A DNA stretch of 64,000 nt from Hyphomicrobiales bacterium (GCA_021730985.1 JAKFYI010000021.1:62001-126000), one strand, 5' to 3'; numbered from the stretch's first letter, positions 34,182-44,029 are shown. Notes: generated by a model from the letters alone, not told the origin. Program-made: numbers and translations.

Positions 34182-35458
34182 TCAGACAGCAAGCAGCAAG
34201 AACCGTCGAGCCCGAGAACGACAGCGTCGAAGCGGTCGGCGACGATCACATCGCGCCGGCGCCACGGGTCTCCATCCAGGCGTTCTGCGAAACCGTGGAA
34301 ACGGCGGCGGCTATTCAGGCCGCCGGCGAGGACCGCCGCCTGGGCAAGGCGCATCTCAAGATTCAGATGGGCGGCATCACCGCCGCGACCGAAGCCTATC
34401 GGGGATCCCCGACCCCAAACGTCATCGTGCTGGAAGCGGAAGGCCGCAACGAGAACATTCTGAACGGCCTCGATGCGCTATCGGAATTCTGCGACTCCGG
34501 CACCCGCGTCATGGTGATCGGGCGCCACAATGACGTGCAGCTCTATCGCGAGCTGGTGCGCCGCGGCGTCAGCGATTATCTCATCACGCCGATCGGCACC
34601 ATCGACGTGGTGCGCTCGGTGTGCGGCCTGTTCACTGCGCCCGATGCCAAGCCGGTCGGCCGCGTCGTCGCCGTGGTCGGCGCCAAGGGCGGCGTCGGCG
34701 CCTCCACGATCGCCCACAACATCGGCTGGGCCACCGCGCGCGATCTGGCGCTCGATTCGGTCGTAACCGACTTGGACCTCGCGTTCGGCACGGCGGGTCT
34801 CGACTACAATCAGGATCCGCCGCAAGGCATCGCCGACGCGGTGTTCTCACCGGATCGCATCGACACCGCCTTCGTCGATCGGCTGCTGTCGAAATGCACG
34901 GACCACCTGAGCCTGCTCGCCGCACCGGCCACGCTGGAGCGGGTGTATGATTTCGGCGCGGATGCGTTCGACTCCATCTTCGATTCGTTGCGCGCTTCGA
35001 TGCCCTGCATCATTCTCGACGTGCCGCACGTCTGGACCGGCTGGACGCAACGCACGCTGATCGGCGCCGACGACATTTTGATCGTGGCCGCACCCGATCT
35101 GGCCAATCTCCGCAACGCCAAGAACCTGGTGGATCATCTGCGCGCCGCGCGGGTCAATGACCGCCGCCCGCACTACCTGCTCAACCAGGTGGGCGTGCCG
35201 AAGCGCCCCGAAATCAAGCCCGCGGACTTCGCCAAGAGCCTCGAGGAGGAGCCGGTCGCGGTGATCCCCTACGAACCGCAGTTGTTCGGCGCGGCCGCCA
35301 ATAACGGCCAGATGATCGCCGAAGTGGCGGCAAACCATCGCACCACCGAAACGTTTCGCCAGCTCGCCAAACTGGTGACGGGACGTTCCGAGGCGAAAAA
35401 GGCTCGCGGCGGGTTCCTCACTCCGCTGCTCGCGAAACTGACCAAAAGGCAAGGCTGA
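34178..35458 (+). CDS. cpaE: Pilus assembly ATPase-like protein CpaE (TadZ)
   Basis: This 426-residue protein has a receiver-like N-terminal domain (about residues 30-150) and a ParA/MinD-type domain (about 165-400). The P-loop VVGAKGGVGASTIAHNIG keeps the signature Lys but has Ala-Ser in place of the usual Lys-Thr, the degenerate form known in CpaE/TadZ. A Walker B-like DVPHVW follows. CpaE positions the pilus machinery, typically at a cell pole. It overlaps cpaD by 4 nt and precedes cpaF by 4 nt. Confidence 0.93.
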   Translation: MIRQQAARTVEPENDSVEAVGDDHIAPAPRVSIQAFCETVETAAAIQAAGEDRRLGKAHLKIQMGGITAATEAYRGSPTPNVIVLEAEGRNENILNGLDALSEFCDSGTRVMVIGRHNDVQLYRELVRRGVSDYLITPIGTIDVVRSVCGLFTAPDAKPVGRVVAVVGAKGGVGASTIAHNIGWATARDLALDSVVTDLDLAFGTAGLDYNQDPPQGIADAVFSPDRIDTAFVDRLLSKCTDHLSLLAAPATLERVYDFGADAFDSIFDSLRASMPCIILDVPHVWTGWTQRTLIGADDILIVAAPDLANLRNAKNLVDHLRAARVNDRRPHYLLNQVGVPKRPEIKPADFAKSLEEEPVAVIPYEPQLFGAAANNGQMIAEVAANHRTTETFRQLAKLVTGRSEAKKARGGFLTPLLAKLTKRQG

Positions 35459-35462
35459 GTCA

Positions 35463-36989
35463 GTGTTCGGCAAACGCAGCAACATCGATTCCCGCTCCGC
35501 CGCCGCCGCGCCGCCTCCGGCCGCCGCGCCCAAGTCTGCGCCTGCCGCGCCGGCGGGGCCCAAGTCGCAGGAGCCCGGCCGCGCACCGATGCCCTCGGCC
35601 GGGCTCGGCGCACCGTTGCTGCCTGCGTCGTCCACGCCGGCGAACTCCAGCGCTGCGGTGGCCACCGCGGTCGATGCCAAACGTTCCGAAAGCTATTACG
35701 AGACCAAGGGCACGGTGTTCGGCGCGCTGATCGAGGCGATCGATCTCGCCCAGCTCGCGCGGCTCGACGCCGAAGCGGCGCGCGAGGAAATCCGCGACAT
35801 CGTCAACGAGATCATCGCGATCAAGAACATCGTGATGTCGATCTCCGAGCAGGAGGAACTGCTCGACGACATCTGCAACGACGTGCTGGGCTACGGTCCG
35901 CTCGAGCCGCTGCTGGCGCGCGACGACATCGCCGACATCATGGTGAACAGCGCCGGCACGGTGTACATCGAAGTCAACGGCAAGATTCAGCGCACCGGCA
36001 TCCGGTTTCGCGACAATCAGCAACTCCTCAACATCTGCCAGCGCATCGTCAGTCAGGTCGGCCGGCGCGTCGATGAATCCTCGCCGATCTGCGACGCGCG
36101 TCTCGCCGACGGCTCCCGCGTCAACGCCATCGTGCCGCCGCTCGCGCTCGATGGCCCCGCACTCACCATCCGCAAGTTCAAGAAGGACAAGCTCAGGCTC
36201 GAGAACCTGGTCAAGTTCGGCTCGATCACGCCGGAAGGCGCGGAAATCCTCCGCATCATCGGGCGTTGCCGGGTCAACACCGTCGTCTCCGGCGGCACCG
36301 GTTCGGGCAAAACCACGCTGCTGAACTGTCTGACCCAGTTCATCGACGAGGAAGAGCGCATCATCACCTGCGAGGACGCGGCCGAGCTTCAGCTCCAGCA
36401 GCCGCATGTGGTGCGCCTGGAAACCCGCCCGCCCAACATCGAGGGCGAAGGCCAGATCACCATGCGCGATCTGGTCAAGAACTGCCTGCGTATGCGTCCC
36501 GAGCGCATCATCGTCGGCGAAGTCCGCGGACCTGAGGCATTCGATCTGCTGCAGGCGATGAACACCGGCCACGACGGTTCGATGGGCACGCTGCACGCCA
36601 ACAGCCCCCGCGAGGCGCTGTCCCGCGTCGAATCCATGATCACCATGGGCGGCTACTCGCTGCCCTCGAAGACGATCCGCGAGATGCTGGTCGCATCCGT
36701 CGACGTGGTCGTTCAGGCCGCCCGCCTGCGCGACGGCACCCGCAAGATCACGCACATCACCGAGGTGGTGGGCATGGAAGGCGACGTCATCATCACGCAG
36801 GACCTGTTCGTCTACGAAATCACCGGCGAGGACGAGAAGGGCAACCTGATCGGCCGCCATCGCTCGACCGGCATCGGCCGGCCGAAGTTCTGGGATCGGG
36901 CGCGCTACTACGGCGAGAGTGCGCGCCTCGCGGCGGCCCTCGACGCCGCCAACGTCACCGAGCACGTCGACAGCGACGGCAAGTCGTAA
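35463..36989 (+). CDS. cpaF: Flp pilus assembly ATPase CpaF (TadA)
   Basis: This 508-residue secretion ATPase powers Flp pilus assembly and retraction. The N-terminal 60 residues are Pro/Ala-rich and probably disordered. An N-terminal domain with [20 protein letters not shown] follows. The motor has Walker [13 protein letters not shown] (about residues 277-288), the Asp box CEDAAELQL, Walker [16 protein letters not shown] and the His box. The start is GTG 35463, 4 nt after cpaE. The ATPase is followed by tadB after 5 nt. The length is normal for the family. Confidence 0.96.
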   Translation: MFGKRSNIDSRSAAAAPPPAAAPKSAPAAPAGPKSQEPGRAPMPSAGLGAPLLPASSTPANSSAAVATAVDAKRSESYYETKGTVFGALIEAIDLAQLARLDAEAAREEIRDIVNEIIAIKNIVMSISEQEELLDDICNDVLGYGPLEPLLARDDIADIMVNSAGTVYIEVNGKIQRTGIRFRDNQQLLNICQRIVSQVGRRVDESSPICDARLADGSRVNAIVPPLALDGPALTIRKFKKDKLRLENLVKFGSITPEGAEILRIIGRCRVNTVVSGGTGSGKTTLLNCLTQFIDEEERIITCEDAAELQLQQPHVVRLETRPPNIEGEGQITMRDLVKNCLRMRPERIIVGEVRGPEAFDLLQAMNTGHDGSMGTLHANSPREALSRVESMITMGGYSLPSKTIREMLVASVDVVVQAARLRDGTRKITHITEVVGMEGDVIITQDLFVYEITGEDEKGNLIGRHRSTGIGRPKFWDRARYYGESARLAAALDAANVTEHVDSDGKS

Positions 36990-36994
36990 TCGTC

Positions 36995-37972
36995 ATGAAG
37001 ATGCAGAACCTCGCCCTGTTCCTGATGGTGGCGGTCGCGATCGGCGGCGTCGCCTGGGTGTTCCTGTATCCGCTGCTGTCGGGCGAGCGCGCCGCCGAGC
37101 GGCGCCGGGCGAGCGTGGCAAAATCCCAGCCCGCGGCGGCCCGCGTCAGCCGCGGCGCCCAGAAGTCCCGCCGCGAGCAGGTCGAGGAAAGCCTCAAAGA
37201 CCTCGAAATCCGCAACAACAAATCGAAAAAGCCGCCGCTGCAGACGCGCATCCATCAGGCCGGCCTGAACCTGACCAAGCAGCGCTTCATGATCTTCGCC
37301 GGCGGCTTCGGCATGTTCGTGTTTCTGCTGCTGCTGCTGATCGACGCCGGGATTTTACCGGCGCTGGCGCTCGGCTTTGCGGCGGCCTTCGGCCTGCCGA
37401 TGTGGGCGCTGTCGTTCCTCAAGAAGCGCCGCGAGAACAAGTTTCTTCATTCATTCCCGGATTCGGTCGACGTCATCGTACGCGGCATCAAGTCAGGCCT
37501 GCCGCTGCTGGATTGCATGAAGATCATCGCCAACGAGGCGCCGGAGCCCGCGAGAAGCGAATTCAAGGCGATCGTCGAGACGCAGACCATCGGCATGCCG
37601 CTCGGCGAGGCCTGCGCAAAGCTCTATGAACGCATGCCGGTGGCGGAAGCCAACTTCTTCGGCATCGTCATTTTGATTCAACAGAAGGCGGGCGGCAACC
37701 TGTCGGAAGCGCTGGGCAACCTGTCGCGCGTGCTGCGCGACCGCAAGAAGATGAAAGCCAAGATCCAGGCCATGTCGATGGAAGCCAAGGCTTCCGCGAT
37801 GATCATCGGATCGTTGCCGATCTGCGTCGGCCTGCTGGTCTGGCTCACCAGCCCGGACTACATCGAGCTGCTTTGGACCACCGAGTTGGGCCGCATCATG
37901 ATCGCGGGCAGCGCCTGCTGGATGTCGATGGGCGTCTTTGTCATGAAGAAAATGATCAACTTCGACTTCTGA
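36995..37972 (+). CDS. tadB: Pilus inner-membrane platform protein TadB
   Basis: This 325-residue T2SSF-fold inner-membrane protein has an N-terminal membrane segment (about 5-22), a charged cytoplasmic stretch (about 30-80), two central segments (about 95-130), the T2SF helical domain (about 160-270, with FPDSVDVIVRGIKSGLPLLD) and two C-terminal segments near 265-325. TadB and TadC form the platform that the CpaF ATPase drives. It follows cpaF by 5 nt and precedes tadC by 7 nt. Confidence 0.94.
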   Translation: MKMQNLALFLMVAVAIGGVAWVFLYPLLSGERAAERRRASVAKSQPAAARVSRGAQKSRREQVEESLKDLEIRNNKSKKPPLQTRIHQAGLNLTKQRFMIFAGGFGMFVFLLLLLIDAGILPALALGFAAAFGLPMWALSFLKKRRENKFLHSFPDSVDVIVRGIKSGLPLLDCMKIIANEAPEPARSEFKAIVETQTIGMPLGEACAKLYERMPVAEANFFGIVILIQQKAGGNLSEALGNLSRVLRDRKKMKAKIQAMSMEAKASAMIIGSLPICVGLLVWLTSPDYIELLWTTELGRIMIAGSACWMSMGVFVMKKMINFDF

Positions 37973-37979
37973 GCACACC

Positions 37980-39002
37980 ATGATCGAACTTCTCATCGCC
38001 AAGTTCCACGACCCAAAATTCCTCACGATGATGCTTGCCGCCGTGGCGGCGGTCGCGACCGTGCTGACGTTTGCGATGCCGCTGCTCTCGGGCAACCCGC
38101 TGGCGAACCGGATGAAGGCTGTCTCGGTCGAGCGCGAGAAGATCCGGCAGCGCGAGCGCGAACGCCTGGCCCGTGGCGAAAAGGAGAAGGTCAATCTCCG
38201 GCCTTCGCCGAAGCAGTACATGTCGCGGATCGTCGAACGCTTCAACCTGACCAAGTGGCTGGCGCAGGAGGCTGCGCGGGACAAACTGGTGCAGGCCGGC
38301 TACCGCGGCCAGGCGCCCTACGTCGCGTTCCTGTTCTTCCGAATGGTGACGCCCGCCGTGCTGCTGGTATTCACCCTGTTCTATCTGTTCGTGGTGATCG
38401 AGGTCGATCAGCCGGCGACCGTCAAGATCGCGCTATGCCTCGCCGCGGCGTATGGCGGCATGCACGCGCCGTACATGTTCCTGAAGAACCGCATCTCCAA
38501 GCGCCAGCTTTCGATCCGGCGGGCGTTTCCCGATGCGCTCGATCTGCTGCTGATCTGCGTCGAATCCGGCATGTCGATCGAAGCCGCGTTCAAGCGGGTA
38601 AGCGAGGAGATCGGTTCCCAGTCGGTCGCACTCGCGGAAGAGCTCACGCTGACCACCGCCGAACTGTCCTACCTGCAAGAGCGGCGCCAGGCGTACGAGA
38701 ACCTCGCCAAGCGAACCGACCTGGAAGGCGTCAAGTCGGTCTGCGTCGCGCTGCAACAGGCCGAGCGCTACGGAACGCCGCTGGGCGCCACGCTGCGCGT
38801 GCTGTCGCAGGAAAACCGCGACATGCGGATGTCGGAGGCCGAGAAAAAGGCCGCCGCATTGCCGCCCAAGCTCACCGTGCCGATGATCCTGTTCTTCCTT
38901 CCGGTGCTGTTCGTCGTGATTCTCGGGCCGGCGGCGATCCGCGTGATGGCCACGCAGGAGGCGCCGGAAGCGCCGGCGCAGAACGCCAAGCGCGGCCAAT
39001 AA
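37980..39002 (+). CDS. tadC: Pilus inner-membrane platform protein TadC
   Basis: This 340-residue second T2SSF-type platform protein has membrane segments near residues 15-35, 115-135, 140-160 and 300-322. The T2SF domain contains RRAFPDALDLLLICVESGMSIEAA, the usual TadC signature. Its C-terminus is Ala/Pro/Gln-rich. It is the last rightward gene of the cpaB-tadC operon and converges with the leftward TadD-like gene, 6 nt away. Confidence 0.93.
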   Translation: MIELLIAKFHDPKFLTMMLAAVAAVATVLTFAMPLLSGNPLANRMKAVSVEREKIRQRERERLARGEKEKVNLRPSPKQYMSRIVERFNLTKWLAQEAARDKLVQAGYRGQAPYVAFLFFRMVTPAVLLVFTLFYLFVVIEVDQPATVKIALCLAAAYGGMHAPYMFLKNRISKRQLSIRRAFPDALDLLLICVESGMSIEAAFKRVSEEIGSQSVALAEELTLTTAELSYLQERRQAYENLAKRTDLEGVKSVCVALQQAERYGTPLGATLRVLSQENRDMRMSEAEKKAAALPPKLTVPMILFFLPVLFVVILGPAAIRVMATQEAPEAPAQNAKRGQ

Positions 39003-39008
39003 AAAGGA

Positions 39009-39821
39009 TCAGGTGCCGGCTGACGGCGCGAGCGGCTGGCCCGGCCTCGTGAGCTTCTTCAGGTCTTTCTGCTCGGCCATCATCCGCCGCAGGATGGCGA
39101 CGTTCTGCGCCGCCTCCTCGGGGGAGAGGTCGGCGCGCACGATCTTCTCGGCTTCCGCGAAGCGGCCCTGCAGACCCACAACCAGCGCGAGGTTCTGCCG
39201 GATCTTCGGATCGCCGTGCTTCAGCGAGGCGGCCTGGCGCAGCGTGGTTTCCGCCTGCGGCAGATCCTTCGACAGCGCGTAGGACAGGCCGAGATTGGAC
39301 AGCACCGAAGGCTCGTCCGGATTGAGCCGCAGCGCGCTGGCGTAATAGCGCTGGGCTTCGCCGTGGCGGCCCAATTGATCGAGCGCCGCGCCCTGCACCG
39401 ACAGGATGCGCCAGTCCGGCCGATCCGGCGAATGCGCGCGGCCGAGCACCTCCAGCGCCTGCGCGTAATTTCCATTGTCGGCGAGCGCGCGGCCATAGGC
39501 GCCGAGCACGCCGTTGTCGTGAGGATTCTGGATCGTGGCCTGCTCCAGCACGGCCGCGGCCTGCGCGCGCTGGCCGATGGCACGCAGCGCCTGGGCATAT
39601 CGGATGGCCGCTTCGGCATCGCGGATGTTGGCGCGATAACGCTGGCCCCACACGTTCATCTCGCGGCGCCACTCGGCCTCGGTGCGAGGCTCCGGCGCAG
39701 TCGCGATCGAGCCTGTGACATCGGACGATGGCTTGGTGGCGCAGCCGGCCGTGGCCGCGGCGATGGCGACGACAGCGGCGGAGGCAAACAGGCGCAGGCA
39801 ACGACGATGCATGGAGCGCAT
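39009..39821 (-). CDS. tadD: TadD-like TPR lipoprotein
   Basis: This 270-residue lipoprotein has a signal ending at the lipobox ATAGC (Cys27) and several tetratricopeptide repeats between about residues 60 and 240. Examples are AIRYAQALRAIGQRAQAAAVLEQA and EPSVLSNLGLSYALSKDLPQAE. TadD proteins act as assembly factors for the secretin of Tad systems. ATG 39821 is chosen, with ATG 39812 possible. It is convergent with tadC, so it has its own promoter. The TTAACC motifs at 39875-39896 lie in that upstream region. Confidence 0.85.
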   Translation of the reverse strand: MRSMHRRCLRLFASAAVVAIAAATAGCATKPSSDVTGSIATAPEPRTEAEWRREMNVWGQRYRANIRDAEAAIRYAQALRAIGQRAQAAAVLEQATIQNPHDNGVLGAYGRALADNGNYAQALEVLGRAHSPDRPDWRILSVQGAALDQLGRHGEAQRYYASALRLNPDEPSVLSNLGLSYALSKDLPQAETTLRQAASLKHGDPKIRQNLALVVGLQGRFAEAEKIVRADLSPEEAAQNVAILRRMMAEQKDLKKLTRPGQPLAPSAGT

Positions 39822-40020
39822 GGCCTCACATGGCAGCGGGATAGGGCCACCCATCGGCGCTCAGCAATAAAATGTTAACCCTAACCAATGGTTAACCGGG
39901 TCCGGATCGCCTCGGGGCCGCCTTTGGCAGCCCCTTTCCGGCCGAATTTGAATAAGATGCGCCCGAGCCGGCCAGAGTCGGCATCCGTGACGCCATGAAC
40001 CTGACCATCCGACCATATCC

Positions 40021-41388
40021 ATGCATCCGACCTTCGTAGCGCGAGCCAAGTCCGCACGGCCGATCTGGTTCGTAACCGCCGCCAGTTTCCGCAAGGTCAC
40101 GGGCGCGCTTGCCGCGCGCGACCGCGCCTTCGTCAAGGACGCAGGCTTCGAGCCGCGCCCCGGGGCGCATCTGGTGCTGCCCGGCGGCGGCGCGCTGTTC
40201 GGCATCGAGGCCGAGCGCGCGCACAAGAACCCCTTCTTGCCGGGACAGCTTGCGGGCGTGCTCCCCGCCGGCACCTACCGCTTCGCCAACGCGCCGCACG
40301 ACGCCCGCCTCGCGGCGCTGGCTCTCGCGCTCGGCGCCTACCGCTTCACGCGCTACCGCAAGGCGAAGGACCGCGGCGTCAAGCTAGCGCTGCCGGAGGG
40401 AGTCAACGGCGACGAGCTCACCCGCATCGCCGAGGGCGTCACACTGGCGCGCGATCTCATCAACACGCCAGCCAACGATCTCGGCCCGGCCGAGCTTGAG
40501 GCCGCGGCCCGCGATCTCGCCAAGCGCCACCGCGCCAAGTTCCGTTCGATCGTCGGCAACGACCTGCTCAAGCAAAACTTTCCGCTGATCCACGCGGTCG
40601 GCCGCGCCGCCGATGCCAAACGCGCGCCGCGGCTGATCGAGCTGCGCTGGGGCAAGGCGGGCGATCCCACGGTGACGGTGGTCGGCAAGGGCGTGTGCTT
40701 CGACACCGGCGGGCTCGATCTGAAGCCCGAAAGCGCCATGCTCATTATGAAGAAGGACATGGGTGGAGCGGCGAGCGCGCTCGCGCTGGCGCACATGGTC
40801 ATGGATGCGGGCCTACCGATTGCGTTGCGGGTGCTGATCCCGGCGGTGGAGAATTCGGTGGCCGGTGACGCGTTCCGACCGCTCGACATCTATCCGTCGC
40901 GCAAGGGCCTCAACGTCGAGATCGGCAACACCGATGCGGAAGGCCGCCTCATCCTCGCCGATGCGCTGGCGCTCGCCGACGAGAAGGCGCCCGACCTGCT
41001 GATCGACATGGGCACGCTGACCGGAGCTGCGCGCGTCGCGCTCGGCCCCGAACTGCCGCCGTTCTATACCGACGACGAAGCGCTGGCGTCCGAGGTCGCG
41101 GCACATGCCACGGCGCAGAACGACCCGATGTGGCGGCTGCCGCTGTGGCCGCGCTACGACGCCATGCTGGATTCCAAGACCGCCGACCTCAACAACGTCG
41201 CGGCCGGCGGCATGGCCGGCTCGATCGTCTGCGCGCTGTTCCTCAAGCGCTTCGTCTCCGCTGCAAAAAGCTGGCTGCACTTCGACATCTATGCCTGGAC
41301 GCCCGCGGCAAAGCCCGGCCGCCCCGAAGGCGGCGAATGCCAGGCGGCGCGCGCGCTCTACGCGCTGCTTGCGGCGCGCTACGGCTGA
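40021..41388 (+). CDS. Leucyl aminopeptidase (M17) family protein
   Basis: This 455-residue cytosolic di-zinc aminopeptidase has an N-terminal macro-like domain (about 1-150) and a catalytic M17 domain. Active-site landmarks are GKGVCFDTGGLDLKP (Lys/Asp), MKKDMGGAA (Lys) and the family signature NTDAEGRLILADAL starting at residue 303. It removes N-terminal residues from peptides. The NlpC/P60 hydrolase begins on its last base (TGATG), so the two are translationally coupled and may work together on peptide turnover. Confidence 0.94.
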   Translation: MHPTFVARAKSARPIWFVTAASFRKVTGALAARDRAFVKDAGFEPRPGAHLVLPGGGALFGIEAERAHKNPFLPGQLAGVLPAGTYRFANAPHDARLAALALALGAYRFTRYRKAKDRGVKLALPEGVNGDELTRIAEGVTLARDLINTPANDLGPAELEAAARDLAKRHRAKFRSIVGNDLLKQNFPLIHAVGRAADAKRAPRLIELRWGKAGDPTVTVVGKGVCFDTGGLDLKPESAMLIMKKDMGGAASALALAHMVMDAGLPIALRVLIPAVENSVAGDAFRPLDIYPSRKGLNVEIGNTDAEGRLILADALALADEKAPDLLIDMGTLTGAARVALGPELPPFYTDDEALASEVAAHATAQNDPMWRLPLWPRYDAMLDSKTADLNNVAAGGMAGSIVCALFLKRFVSAAKSWLHFDIYAWTPAAKPGRPEGGECQAARALYALLAARYG

Positions 41389-42236
41389 TGGCGACGTTCG
41401 ATCCGCGCATCACCCCTGCCCGCCCCGATCTGGCGGCAAGCCATCTTCGCGGCAAGGTGAATGCGGCGCGCTTCGTTGACGGCATCCCTCAGCAGGTGGT
41501 GATCGGGCAGGCGCCGGTGCGCGAAGCGCCCTCGCATGGCGCGACGCAGCTCACCGAGGCGCTGATGGGCGAGCGCGTCACCATCTACGAAACCGACGAG
41601 GACGGCTGGGCCTGGGGCCAGCTCGAAGGCGACGGCTATGTCGGCTGGCTGCCGGCGGCCGCCTTGCTGGCGCCCGGCGCCGCGCCGACCCACAAGGTGG
41701 AGGTGCCGCGCACGCTGATGTTTCCCGGCCCCTCGATCAAGCTGCCGCCCGCCGAGACGCTTCCATTTGGCGCACAACTCGCCATCGCTCGCACCGACGA
41801 AGTATTCGCCGTGACAGCGTCCGGCGGACACATCCCGAAAAGCCACCTTGTGTCCATCGCCGCGGCCGAGCCGGATTTCGTCGCGGTCGCCGAACGCTTT
41901 CTCGGGACGCCGTATCTCTGGGGCGGCAAGACCAACGTCGGGCTGGATTGCTCCGGCCTCGTGCAGATTTCGCTCACCGCCTACGGCGTCAAATGTCCGC
42001 GCGACAGCGACATGCAGGAGGCCGTTCTCGGCAAGCCTTCGAGCCTCGGCGGGCTTGCGCGCGGCGATCTGGTGTTCTGGAAGGGTCATGTTGCGATTGC
42101 GCGTGACACGGCGACACTGATCCACGCCAACGCGCATCATATGGCCGTTGCGATCGAGCCGGTCGCGGACGCCGTTGCGCGCATTCGCGCGGCGGGAAGC
42201 GGCGTCACCAGCGTGCGCCGTATCGGCACGCCGTAG
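41388..42236 (+). CDS. NlpC/P60 family hydrolase with SH3 domain
   Basis: This 282-residue cysteine peptidase has a bacterial SH3-like domain (about residues 35-150) and a C-terminal NlpC/P60 domain (about 158-282). The catalytic Cys188 is in LDCSGLVQ, and the His is probably in FWKGHVAI with the polar residue from ANAHHMAV. Such enzymes cut gamma-D-glutamyl-DAP links in muropeptides. No signal peptide is obvious, so it may act in the cytoplasm on recycled peptides like the YkfC group. It overlaps the M17 aminopeptidase gene by 1 nt. Confidence 0.9.
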   Translation: MATFDPRITPARPDLAASHLRGKVNAARFVDGIPQQVVIGQAPVREAPSHGATQLTEALMGERVTIYETDEDGWAWGQLEGDGYVGWLPAAALLAPGAAPTHKVEVPRTLMFPGPSIKLPPAETLPFGAQLAIARTDEVFAVTASGGHIPKSHLVSIAAAEPDFVAVAERFLGTPYLWGGKTNVGLDCSGLVQISLTAYGVKCPRDSDMQEAVLGKPSSLGGLARGDLVFWKGHVAIARDTATLIHANAHHMAVAIEPVADAVARIRAAGSGVTSVRRIGTP

Positions 42237-42239
42237 GCC

Positions 42240-42917
42240 TCAGCACACCACCGCCTTGCATTTGCGGACGGCGCTCACCACGCCGCGCAATGTCTTCAGC
42301 CCGGGATGGCCGACAATCGCCACCTCCTGCACGATGTAGGACGGCGTCGCGAACAGCTTGAGCTTCGATGCCAACTGCGCGTGCGCCTTCAGCGTCCCGG
42401 TGAGGCTCGGCGCGTTGGCAAGCTCGATCACCCTGCGCGGATCGACCCCCATCTCCTGCACCACCGCCAGCGAGCGAGCGCCGTCGATGGTGCCGCGCGT
42501 CGCATAGATGCGCCGCCGGAATTCCAGGAACTTGTCGGGACCGATCTCGCGCAGCGCCAGCTCGACCCGTCCACCCTCCACCGACTGCGCCGACAGGATG
42601 GGGTAGGGCACGAAGATTATCTTGAGCGCGCGATCCGCCTTCAGCAGATCGTCGATCTCAGCCGCTGCCCTGCGGCAATACGGACAATTCAGGTCGTAGA
42701 ACTGCACCAGCGTCACGTCGCCGCCCGGGTTTCCCGCGACGACAGCGCCCGGGAGGTTCTGCGCCTGCACCGCAAGGTCCGCGGCAATCCGGTGGTTGGC
42801 GATCGGGCTGCCATCCACGGCCTTCAATGGGAACTGCGCGGTAAGTTGCTGCTGCGCCTGCACGCCATTCGACAGAGCGGCGAGAGCGACAGCCGCAATC
42901 CACGTCCGCCATTTCAT
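42240..42917 (-). CDS. DsbA family thiol:disulfide oxidoreductase
   Basis: This 225-residue exported thioredoxin-fold protein has a signal peptide (about 1-22, ending VQAQ) and the active site CPYC (Cys78, Cys81) in FYDLNCPYCRRA. The cis-Pro loop is TPSYIV. A C-terminal cysteine pair (RKCKAVVC) is unusual and may form a second disulfide. The fold matches DsbA_2/thioredoxin_4 proteins such as BdbD-like oxidoreductases. ATG 42917 gives a compact signal peptide. It converges with the NlpC gene (3 nt). Confidence 0.88.
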   Translation of the reverse strand: MKWRTWIAAVALAALSNGVQAQQQLTAQFPLKAVDGSPIANHRIAADLAVQAQNLPGAVVAGNPGGDVTLVQFYDLNCPYCRRAAAEIDDLLKADRALKIIFVPYPILSAQSVEGGRVELALREIGPDKFLEFRRRIYATRGTIDGARSLAVVQEMGVDPRRVIELANAPSLTGTLKAHAQLASKLKLFATPSYIVQEVAIVGHPGLKTLRGVVSAVRKCKAVVC

Positions 42918-42955
42918 TGCCAACCTCGTTGAGTCGATCACGATAACACTCTCAA

Positions 42956-43044
42956 CCGTTCGTTCCCGCGCAAGCGGGAACCCAGGGGCCAAAGTCCCTG
43001 TGCGAAATTGCGGCCTGGGTCCCCGCTTTCGCGGGGACGAACGG
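42956..43044. repeat. Palindromic intergenic repeat (family A), second copy
   Basis: CCGTTCGTTCCCGCG and CGCGGGGACGAACGG are the outer arms, and GGGAACCCAGG pairs with CCTGGGTCCCC inside. The pattern equals the 3894-3982 element. It lies between two leftward genes and could block readthrough from the dehydrogenase gene. Confidence 0.8.
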
Positions 43045-43075
43045 AGAGAGACACTCCATCTCGAAACTCGGCATT

Positions 43076-44029
43076 CTAATAACCCCGCTCGCGATTGACC
43101 TCATTCGCCAGCGGCTCCCCGCGCTCGAACCGGTCCACCTGCGCGAACAGATGATCGGCGAACGCCGTGGGCGAAATATCGCCGGCAACGTGCGGCGTGA
43201 CCGTCACCTTGGGATGCGTCCAGAGCGGGCTTTCCGCCGGCAACGGCTCCTGCGGGAACACGTCGAGCGTCGCTGCCGCAAGCGCTCCCTCGTCCAGCGC
43301 GGCGATGATGTCGGCATCGGCCTGCACCTTGCCGCGCGCCGCGTTGATGAGGAATGCGCCGCCGGCCTCGCCGTCGCGCTTCAGCTTGCGGAATAGCGCC
43401 AGATTGAGAAGGCCGTTGGTCTGCGCCGTCAGGGGCAGCAGGCACACCAGGATTTCCGTGCGCGCCAGAAACGGATCGAGGCCGGCGTCGCCGTGAAACG
43501 ATTCGATGCCGGAAACGGATTTCGCGGTCCGGCTCCAGCCCGCGACCTTGAAGCCGAGCCGGGCCAGCACCTCCGCAGCCTCGCCGCCGATCACGCCCAT
43601 TCCCATGATGCCGACCGCGACCTGATCCGACGACGGATGCTTCTGCTCTCTCCAGACACGCTCGCGCTGCTGAGCCGCATAAGCCGCCGAACGGTTGTGG
43701 TGCGCCAGCACATGCAGCACCACATAGCCGACCACGCGCTTGGTGAGATCGGGATGCGCGGCGCGGGCGAGCGGCAAACGGGGGAGCGCCGGATCGGTCA
43801 GCAGCGCATCGACGCCGGCGCCGATGTTGAGGATCGCCTTGAGGTTCGGCAGCGTGGCGAGCAGACCCTGCGGCGGCCGCCAGACGAAGGCATAGGCGAT
43901 GTCGGCCTTGTCGCCGATCGCGGCCGGCCAGATGCGTAGATCGCGGCCCGCGGCGCGCGCCTTCAGCAACGGAATCCACTGCTCGGCCTGCGTGCCGTCG
44001 ATCGCAACCAGGATGGCGTTCTTGGCCAT
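43076..44029 (-). CDS. D-2-hydroxyacid dehydrogenase (GhrA-like)
   Basis: This 317-residue NAD(P)-dependent dehydrogenase is of the glyoxylate/hydroxypyruvate reductase A subgroup. Motifs are the Rossmann GIMGMGVIGGEAAEVLARLG (about residues 140-159), INAARGKVQADADII (active-site Arg), DVFPQEPLP (Glu region) and VTPHVAGD (catalytic His). It would reduce glyoxylate, hydroxypyruvate or similar 2-oxoacids. It begins 17 nt after the stop of the transporter ATPase gene upstream on the same strand, so it could be cotranscribed with the yej-like operon. Confidence 0.9.
   Translation of the reverse strand: MAKNAILVAIDGTQAEQWIPLLKARAAGRDLRIWPAAIGDKADIAYAFVWRPPQGLLATLPNLKAILNIGAGVDALLTDPALPRLPLARAAHPDLTKRVVGYVVLHVLAHHNRSAAYAAQQRERVWREQKHPSSDQVAVGIMGMGVIGGEAAEVLARLGFKVAGWSRTAKSVSGIESFHGDAGLDPFLARTEILVCLLPLTAQTNGLLNLALFRKLKRDGEAGGAFLINAARGKVQADADIIAALDEGALAAATLDVFPQEPLPAESPLWTHPKVTVTPHVAGDISPTAFADHLFAQVDRFERGEPLANEVNRERGY

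Noticed and set aside
39868..39896. Full CtrA box in TTAACC...GGTTAACC upstream of the TadD-like gene
   Set aside because: The two TTAA cores are 13 nt apart, not 7. Only half sites are supported, so it was not listed as a box.
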